From positions 1 to 64,000 of the forward strand of contig JASBNA010000007.1 of the NCBI GenBank assembly GCA_038087015.1: a stretch of DNA of 64,000 bases. Reading direction: 5' to 3'. Positions within the stretch are counted from its first letter, which is position 1. The number at the start of each line of letters is the position of its first letter. A program made the translations under genes and the position numbers. Under the pieces are notes generated by a model that was given only the letters and a program-made list of their open reading frames with translations, ran no database searches and had not been told where the DNA came from. This stretch comes from Cerrena zonata (lineage: Eukaryota; Basidiomycota; Agaricomycetes; Polyporales; Cerrenaceae). Shown in pieces: positions 57,021 through 64,000 of the stretch.

Positions 57021-58280
57021 GAGAAGCTACATTCAGTAGAAGCGAGACCTGAAGCTTTGAAGCCTGAGAGAGCGTACATCGCTTTCAAGATTGTTAGTGG
57101 TCCTGGGTAGAGGAGAAGACCGTCAAAGTTGACGTTGAAGCCACAAGAGAACCGACGTGATTCGGCAACCAGTAAAAAAGGGCGCAGGATAAGCTTGAAG
57201 CTATCAGGGAAACGAAGGGTGCATGGAGTAAGGTAAGCTTGTGGAGGACCTGGAAAGAGCGTAGTCGAAGACTTCGTGTTCAGGCGGATCGAGCTCGAGC
57301 TTCATGTTCGAAGAGATACAAGCAAGAGAAGAGCAGGAGTGGAGTGGTCGAACTCGATCGTAACCTGACGCCTGGTTCTCGATCATCGACTCTTCCTCCT
57401 CCTCCTCACTGTTCTTCTCACTCGCCACTCTCGATCTACCATGTTAGTTGGATAATTACACTACTGGCACCTCTCATGCATCCTCTTCTGCTGATTTCTT
57501 CGAGGCATCTCATACGCTCAACGTCTCATTTTCTACCATGCATTTCTCGTTTCACCTCAGTACTCCCCTTGCCTTTGCATTAGTTTCCATCAGCAGTCCT
57601 TCACGTACATCCTCTCGATCTCTGAGACTTTATAATTACAAACATCGCCATCTACTCTGTCCTGTAATTGCTCGTCTGATGGCTCTCTGCTAGCAGTATC
57701 CACTGTGACTCCTTTACCAAAAAGACTTCTATGCATGTATAATTCTACGGTATCATATTGACATCTTGGGCTGCCATCACGCACCGTGCTTATAGACGAG
57801 GGGATCCGTTACGACGATCGAGTCTCATACCAGTACGTATGTCCTTTTGAAAGCCTTGTATACCATCAGATCACTTACAGTACACTCGAATACACTTTCA
57901 GAGTCGACGTACCGCCATATGCTACGCGATACATCCACTATAAAGTGCTACTTTGCTTGTGCGGGCTACTTATGTTCCGCCTCTCATAACTCTCTCGACG
58001 ACCTTAGATGAAACTCTGTTTAAAGCCTCATCTCACGAGTTAACCTCTAGCTGTGCCAATTTCCTTTCATGTAGGAACTCAAACCTTTGCAGTGGGCTCA
58101 CTCTTGGAATAGCCATTTCACTCAGCAACACGCTTATGGCTGTCGATATAGATTTAGCGGTCATTGGAGAGTTAGTATAAAGTGGAAAGGAAGAGAACGA
58201 GGTTTGGGTACGCAGTAGGAGTGGGAGGACTACCAGGTACGTCTCTCGAGACTGTTGACCACTCGCTTCATTGACTCGCT
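57021..58280. repeat. Repeat unit R2' of duplication B
   Basis: Direct copy of 41141-42450, head at 57023-57400 including GAGATACAAGCAAGAGAAGA at 57313. The stretch from 57238 to 57395 is almost identical to 41338-41495. Confidence 0.6.
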
Positions 58281-59555
58281 ACCCTCATTCCCTCTTTTTA
58301 TGCTCGTACTCCTCTCAATCGCTCCGCCCGGATTAGTATGGCTGTGACATGTCTCAGTAGTTTGTGTCTCTCAGGCATCGACGAGTCGACTTGGGCAAAA
58401 AGCTTAAGCATTAGGAACTCGCACCCTCTGAACATCAAGTACACTCCCAGCATGCCTATATCCCTCACGCCAACCTAACCTTTCTCTCTATCTCACAGTG
58501 TCCACCGGTAGTCCTTCGCACTGACCTTCTCGGCTTCAAGACTACTACAAACGGCGTCCTGCACTCTTTTCCCACAGTTGCCTCGTCTCTGATGACTCTC
58601 CTCTGGCAGTATCGACTCCTTCATCAAACTCTTTCCTCTACAATGACAAACATATCCTATTAAGCCCCAGCATGGATTGGCGTACTACCTACTCTACCTT
58701 TCCCTCCTAATGATAATGTATCGTACTTGTAGGCAATCGAGACAATCGGGTCTTGATATCTACACGTCTCTTCCGAAACTCTTTGCACTCAGACACCTTT
58801 CGTAGGAAAATGATTACAACGAGTTCACTGTACAGACTCGAGGATCCAAACATCGCGTCGGTCATTGCCGCTTTCTAATAACCTCAATAGTCCATCTTCG
58901 ACTCGCCTGCTCATCAATGCTCTCCCTCATCAACTTCGTACCTATTCATTCAGCTCAGACAGAAGACCCATACTAGCCAACGTTCTAATCCTCATGCAGG
59001 CGACGTCGATCCGGACTGTTCGAAACATTCTCTAGTTATGAATGGCAGGGCTTGAGAGGGAGGTTGTTCGATGGTGTAAAATGGGGTGGGAGGGAAGAAG
59101 TGGGGACCAGAAGTCATCTTTGCAGCAGGTACGGACCTTAGGTACTCGTTTCATAAAAGCTGAATTTGAGTATTAGGGGTGCTTGCGTGTTTTTGACTCG
59201 GATTCATTTCCCCGCATATTCTCGAGCTGACTGTTGATCTCATGATCGTCTTTCTCATTTTACCAGTTCTCGATGTGTCTCGACCGAGAACATCTTATTA
59301 TACTGATGTTGAATACGCTTTTATACATACAGGCATCAACCTCTATCTCTCACCAGCACCTCATGCCTTCTTTCGTCTCTCAAATACACAGACATACCAA
59401 TATTCTTCTCTATTCCTGAGATCCCTTGGCTTGGATATCACTCCTTTTGATTGCTTGTAGCTCTTTGAACAAACCTCGAGTTCTAGTATTCCCCCCATGC
59501 TCCCTAACAAACTTTCAATGACTTGTCTAAACGATAATCATTTCCACCACACATA
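58281..59555. other. Spacer, no gene recognised
   Basis: 1.3 kb of C/T-rich sequence with short ORFs only (for example 59242-59460). Parts near 58350-58520 resemble the interior of the R units (GGCATCGACG, CTCACACC-like and CCTTCGC segments), so it is probably decayed repeat. Confidence 0.4.
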
Positions 59556-59978
59556 ATGTCTCGCGATGTTTTGTTAATACTAGTGTCTTACTCATTGAAA
59601 CCCCACGCTGGATACATCCCTGGGTCTATTTTCTGGAAACGTACTGGTTGGACATTGACGACACATATGTCTCGTCGTTATCTTACCCATGCGTACACTG
59701 GTGTATCAGGTGCCACTTGTCTCGATATTGTCTTGGTTTCAAAGGTTTTACGGTATCTCATTCAATGTATCTTCAAGTTCTCGCACAAACTTAGAAAACT
59801 AGTCAGAAATCTAGGATCAAAACTATTTGCCCCTCTATCCATCCTCAACCACTACTCGGTGAACGACTCTTCAAGCTTGGATGGATACTCGGAATCATTT
59901 TTGAAGGTGTGCACCTGCGAACTGGTCTGCGCTCTACCTTGTCAATTACTAGGAATGGAGACCCGCGCGCGGTGCTGA
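59556..59978 (+). CDS. Hypothetical ORF at edge of the inverted duplication
   Basis: 140 codons. The C-terminal half (KLRKLVRNLGSKLFAPL, NDSSSLDGYSESF, KVCTCEL) is also open in the other duplication copy at 19873-20094 on the minus strand, while the N-terminal half is unique to this site. No domain recognised. Conservation alone does not prove coding because the whole block is duplicated. Confidence 0.2.
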   Translation: MSRDVLLILVSYSLKPHAGYIPGSIFWKRTGWTLTTHMSRRYLTHAYTGVSGATCLDIVLVSKVLRYLIQCIFKFSHKLRKLVRNLGSKLFAPLSILNHYSVNDSSSLDGYSESFLKVCTCELVCALPCQLLGMETRARC

Positions 59979-60453
59979 GTGCTTCGCTTAGTGTATTTCC
60001 GAGTTCTTCATCATGTGAGTCTTGTTTTGATTCTCCAATTGCATGCTTTTCGACATTGTTCTACGAAAAAATGCCGAGCCAGTCTGTCCTAGTCGCGTCG
60101 GAACGCTCAGACTATATGGACGATCTCCGTTACAAGAAAAATCATGATATTTCTTCTCGACTAGATTTGTCTTTTTGAATATCAGACCTCCATTCAATTC
60201 TCGTCGGACATGCATGCTTCACTTGTAGTTGGGAAATGTTCACCTGGGACCACTTTATCTTTGCGCGGAAAGCATCAGTAAAAAATAACAACTCACAAAC
60301 CTGCGACACATTTTGAACGAGGTAGAGCGATGAGGGGATCGTGATGCCGAATCGATCCGCAGCCTTGGTATGCATTTTCCATGGCTGACATGCTGATTCT
60401 TATTTTAAATTTAGGTTTCGAGAGGTTAGTGTTTCTATCGACGCTCAACATCA

Positions 60454-60507
60454 CCGTAAACTTACGTTACATCCCGTAAACTTACATTACAGCATGTTCT
60501 TATAAAG
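60454..60507 (+). promoter_or_regulatory. Twin 18-base element and TATA-like box of lectin copy 3
   Basis: CCGTAAACTTACGTTACA at 60454-60471 and CCGTAAACTTACATTACA at 60474-60491, followed by TATAAAG at 60501-60507. The same arrangement stands before lectin copy 2. The tandem element next to the TATA-like box is a candidate activator site. Confidence 0.4.
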
Positions 60508-60743
60508 GAGCCCTCCGGATACACCTTGCCTCTACCGCATTGTTATCAATCGTCTCATCTTACGCTCACTGTTGACCGTACCCCCATTGTCCATAGTCTA
60601 GTGGTCAGTTATCCTTTTGAATGCGACGAGATTAATCCTGATACTCTTGTGTCATGCTAGCTGAGGACAGTCAATATTGTCTAACTCTCTCAGTATAGTG
60701 AACAAAGTTATCTGCCAATAGGTATGCATCGTCTCGTGCTGGG

Positions 60744-61664
60744 ATGATCATCCCGAAGTATTGTCTCTCAGAACTGATGCTTCGGTACCCAGTGAAGATG
60801 TCGAACAGAAGACCTGTTGCAAATGTACAGACGGGTACCTTCCGTACTAAGACCGAGACCCCGTTCGGCGAGTTCCTGCATAACAATCCCGGTGATATCT
60901 CCCTAGGTCGCTTCGAGTTCAAGTCCGCACCACCAAAAATACTGCTGGGTATTAGTACCCTGCATTTAAACATCCCCCGCATTCGATGCAGTATCTTTGA
61001 AGTCTCGTCCTGCCATGCAAAAATCGCTCTGGAATCATGGGAAGGTACCATTGGCAATCAATACAATCCCGAATGCTCATGGCTTGCCATTGCACGAGAC
61101 GATCCAGACCTCCAATGCGGCAGGTTTGACACCCTAGAAGACCACCTCATGGCACGACCACAGCAGTCGACCGCCCGCCAGATCCGGTTCGCACGTTCAT
61201 ATTCATCAACCCCTAAGGTTGTTGTCTGGCTTGAGGCCATCTCTACCAACCCTGCGCACGACTGTCGCGTCATTACCAAGGCCACCAATATCACTTGTTC
61301 AGGTTTCACCATCAATATCGATACGTGGTCGGACACCGAACTCTTATGTGGTACCGCAGCATGGCTAGCATACTCCGGCAATAGAACAGACATCTACAGC
61401 GGGACATTTAGCACAGATGATGTCTGCCGGGGTCCGCCACGCCACCAGCATAGTTCGTATGCACCCTTTGCGGGACGTGAGTTCTGGAACAAGCCCAAGG
61501 TATTCACTGCACTCAATATGCTCAACGTTAGCAACGAAACGGACCTTCGGGTCAAGGCGTACACCAGCAATGTGTCGATGAACGGATTGACCTGGAATAT
61601 CGATAGTTGGGATGATACTATTCTGTATGGTGCTGAAGCAGTTTTTGTCGCCTTCGATCAATAG
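60744..61664 (+). CDS. H-type lectin, three-domain, copy 3
   Basis: Single open frame of 306 codons with three H-type lectin repeats. Repeat 1 runs from VQTGTFRTKTETPF to SWLAIARDD; repeat 2 from LQCGRFDTLEDHLM to IDTWSDTELLCGTAAWLAYS; repeat 3 from IYSGTFSTDDVCRG to NIDSWDDTILYGAEAVFVAF. Preferred start is Met at 60798 (MSNRRPVANVQ), since the upstream codons overlap a likely 5' intron ending CTCTCAG at about 60770. Near-identical to copy 2 except for the loop at residues about 33-52. No signal peptide. Glycan binding is inferred from the family; sugar specificity cannot be told. Promoter elements at 60454-60507. Confidence 0.88.
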   Translation: MIIPKYCLSELMLRYPVKMSNRRPVANVQTGTFRTKTETPFGEFLHNNPGDISLGRFEFKSAPPKILLGISTLHLNIPRIRCSIFEVSSCHAKIALESWEGTIGNQYNPECSWLAIARDDPDLQCGRFDTLEDHLMARPQQSTARQIRFARSYSSTPKVVVWLEAISTNPAHDCRVITKATNITCSGFTINIDTWSDTELLCGTAAWLAYSGNRTDIYSGTFSTDDVCRGPPRHQHSSYAPFAGREFWNKPKVFTALNMLNVSNETDLRVKAYTSNVSMNGLTWNIDSWDDTILYGAEAVFVAFDQ

Positions 61665-61790
61665 TGTCGGTAGGAAGGATGTCTTTACACTTACAACATT
61701 TACCACGGATCTCATCTCCTCACCAATCACTTCCTCTCAATTGCTCTTTTCCTCATACTGCAATCTTGCCAATGTAATAGTAGTGGTCTC

Positions 61791-62200
61791 GACATCAATC
61801 AGCACATGTGTTTCGTCAGGTGGAGCACAATGAGGGCCTGGCGCATGATGAGTGTCGGAAAGGTAGGAGAGAAAAGAATTGAGAGGTCTGAGAGAAAACA
61901 CGTAGTTTTCGAGAACACTAGAAATCGGTAGAGGGAGGATGTAGAGTTGAAGGCACAAGGATGCAGGATAAGGATAAGCAAAGTGAGCGGGGAAACAAGG
62001 TAAGCATGAAGCTAGCCAAGGTAGAGGATAGAGCGCATATAGTCAATCTACGCCTTCAGGTTCAGGCGAATCGAGCTCGAGTTTTATTTCAGAGAGATAC
62101 AAGCAAGAGAAGAGTAGTAATCAGTGCTCCCGAAGTTCCCGATCCTGAGGCTCGATCGCCGACTCTTCCTCCTCGCCGACATTCTACTCGCTCTACTCTC
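61791..62200 (+). repeat. Repeat-unit head, fifth copy
   Basis: From about 61850, GGTCTGAGAGAAAACACG, GTTGAAGGCACAAGGATG, GGTAAGC, then GAGAGATACAAGCAAGAGAA (62090) and GATCCTGAGGCTCGATCGCC. This is the head shared with 36.2, 41.1, 52.4, 57.0 and 63.5 kb, here abutting the inverted lectin duplication. Confidence 0.55.
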
Positions 62201-63529
62201 AACTACAGTCACTACTTCCATCCCATGCGTCGACTTGGGGAACAGGCACTGGGAACTCGGCTAACCTCACACCTTGTATATCCTTCCTCACGTCTCCACT
62301 GGCCTCTTCAGCGTGCCTATCTCCCTCACGGCAACCTAACGGACTTGAGTTTGAATTGACGGGGCTGAACTCCATGTAGGGCACTGTGGAACCTGAGAGA
62401 AGCGGGATAGCTCGAGACCCTGATATGATGAGCCCGGTGTAGTGTACGGTAGGTTATGGTACGCATATACCCCACAAAATCTTTGGTAAGGAGATCTTGA
62501 AAGGGCCCTCAAGCGTGTCGGTGAAGAAATCACATCTAGAACGGTGTACGTGAGGCTATGTTGACTCGGTAGAAACTCGCTATCCTCTCTTCAGCTCTAT
62601 CCGGTCACCGATTGCCCTCTGTTGATAGAGAGACTTATCTCGACAGACGTCACCTCAAGAACGAGTCGAATCGGGTTACGTTCGATAGCTTGAGACACGT
62701 ACACGGTGCGGAGCAACAAAGTAGCTTTGAGCGCACTTTGAACTGGGTGAGTGTATAGCTCATGGTGGTACATGTCTATTTCGGAATTATACTGTTAGTG
62801 TTATGAAAGTAAACGTACAAGACATACAGCTAATAAGAGGCTCAACTGTCATCTGCTCTTGGACTTATTCGAACATCAATTCCCCCAACCTTGTTTGCAC
62901 GGCCGTATCCATCCGGCGGCTTCATCACGAGCAAGGAGTGTCAATCAAAACATTCGCTAGCACGAGTGAAATAGTATACTCAAAGGCTTGAGATATTGCG
63001 ACGGGATACGTTGGCGTGGGTGAAGATAATGAGAAGCGTATTCGGTGAGGAGAAAGCGTAAAAGAACGTCGCAAAGGAAGATGCTTGAAGAGAACACGAG
63101 AGCCTAGTGGTTGTGAGGAACCGAGGACACGAATCGATATTCGCGATCAGAATAGTCTTGCGTAAGTGGGGGAGAGATTGATAGACTACCGATGATGATC
63201 AACAAGCGTGAAGCAAAGGTGGGCTCACATAGTAAGGTACCCCATATGTAGACTGCAGTCCAGGAGAACGTACAAGGTGAGGAAGCAACAGGAGACAAAA
63301 ACTCTAGTTTCCAGTACGTGGTATTTGTCCAATTTATCGTAGGCATCCAGCTAGTAAGACATTGTCTAGTCCATTCTATGACTTGAGGTGGTTGTTGGAG
63401 TGGAGACAGCAGGAGGAAGAGGAGTTGATCGAAGTCGGATGCCCGGCTCCCCACTGAACACCATCTTGCTTGCGTCTCCCTGACAGAGAGCTCAGGAGAA
63501 AACGCAACTAGACTAGTCAAGCATAGACT
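62201..63529. other. Spacer, no gene recognised
   Basis: 1.3 kb. Starts as repeat body, then unrelated sequence. The minus ORF 63104-63520 (138 codons) has no recognisable domain. No RNA gene seen. Confidence 0.4.
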
Positions 63530-64000
63530 TCCGGTTCATGCGAATCACACTCGAGCTTCATGTTCGGAGAGATACAAGCAAGAGATGAGCAGGAGTGGGG
63601 TAGTCGGTGCTCCGATCGTAACCTGACGCCCGGCTCTCGATCACCGACCCTTCCTTGTCCTCGATGTTCTACTCACTCTCCCACTCTGAGCTACTCGTCA
63701 TCGAATAACTCGATCCGTTTCTTACACCCCGAGGTTCTCGATCTACAATGTCTATCAGATGCCAACTTGGCAACAACTCCTGGTACCAACTCAAGCATTC
63801 TTTTTTGCTGCTTTCTCCGAGTCACCTCATACGTTTAACATCCAGTCTACTAGTCTCTCTGGTATGCATCTCTCGTATCGACTCAGTACTCCCCTTGCCC
63901 TTACTCTAGTCACCATCAGCAGCCCTTCGTGGACATCCTCTCTTCAATCTCTAGGACTTTATAATCACGAAGATCGGCATATGCCCCTTCCTCCAACTGC
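63530..64000 (+). repeat. Repeat-unit head, sixth copy, cut by window end
   Basis: GCGAATCACACTCGAGCTTC, GAGAGATACAAGCAAGAGAT (63569), CTGACGCCCGGCTCTCGATC (63624), then CACCCCGAGGTTCTCGATCT (63725), matching 41400-41600 closely and continuing like 36950-37130. Unit runs off the window. Confidence 0.65.

Larger units (their letters stand above)
45900..58280. repeat. Segmental duplication, copy B
   Basis: Direct copy of 29830-42450. Contains cassette B (about 46130-52260), then unit R1' (head at about 52437) and unit R2' (head at about 57023). Copies A and B differ by many substitutions and indels, so the duplication is not recent. Confidence 0.8.
59770..61790. repeat. Inverted duplication, right copy (lectin plus promoter)
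   Basis: Reverse-complement match of 18075-20055, about 40 kb away. Includes upstream flank, promoter repeats, lectin gene and about 125 bases of 3' flank. Relative to the left copy it has about 32 extra bases near 59925-59957. Confidence 0.85.

Noticed and set aside
1..64000. tRNA or rRNA genes
   Set aside because: Looked for tRNA B-box-like GGTTCGAATCC and rRNA-like stretches by eye; only isolated partial matches such as near 42956, without a cloverleaf.

Overview
The window reads as a gene-poor to repeat-rich stretch of a filamentous basidiomycete (Agaricomycetes-like) nuclear genome. Genes carry many short introns (about 45-75 bases) with GT-AG ends, and the families are fungal: a mitochondrial uS5 ribosomal protein, a multi-exon seven-helix membrane protein, an MFS transporter with a long Ser/Arg-rich loop, a triose-phosphate/nucleotide-sugar type transporter, H-type lectins, a P-loop NTPase of the repeat-associated (RHS/Crinkler-like) kind and an autonomous Helitron. 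No taxon name can be fixed from the sequence alone.

Left part (0.3-22 kb): mostly single-copy genes mixed with expanded families. Order: uS5m (+), seven-helix protein (-), MFS transporter (-), small helical-domain paralogue 1 (-), H-type lectin 1 (+), TPT-family transporter (+), small paralogue 2 (frameshifted, +), small paralogue 3 (+), a broken RHS/Crinkler-like gene (+), H-type lectin 2 (-), and an apparently intact P-loop NTPase gene (+). Splice models for the seven-helix gene, the TPT gene, the NTPase and paralogue 1 close in frame.

Middle (about 22.9-29.35 kb): a Helitron with a five-exon Rep/helicase gene that is open end to end except for one in-frame TGA. Its N-terminus encodes a collagen-like Gly-X-Y run and a long polyproline tract. 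The 3' end has the expected hairpin followed by CTAG.

Right part (29.8-64 kb): an accessory, repeat-built region. A segment of about 12.5 kb (29.83-42.45) is present again in direct orientation at 45.9-58.3. Each copy starts with a cassette of about 6 kb: two inverted arms of about 1.5-2 kb flanking a four-exon gene encoding a protein with two F-box-like motifs. Both F-box genes are intact, with every length difference a multiple of three, while the arms are drifting. Downstream lie direct-repeat units sharing a recognisable head sequence (six copies, 36-64 kb), where no credible protein could be recognised. At 59.8-61.8 kb a lectin gene with its promoter is an inverted copy of 18.1-20.05 kb, about 40 kb away.

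Functionally, no operon-like system is seen. The theme is turnover and amplification of accessory families (lectins, F-box proteins, NTPases, small paralogues) next to a few housekeeping genes. The most unusual structure is the duplicated inverted-repeat F-box cassette.
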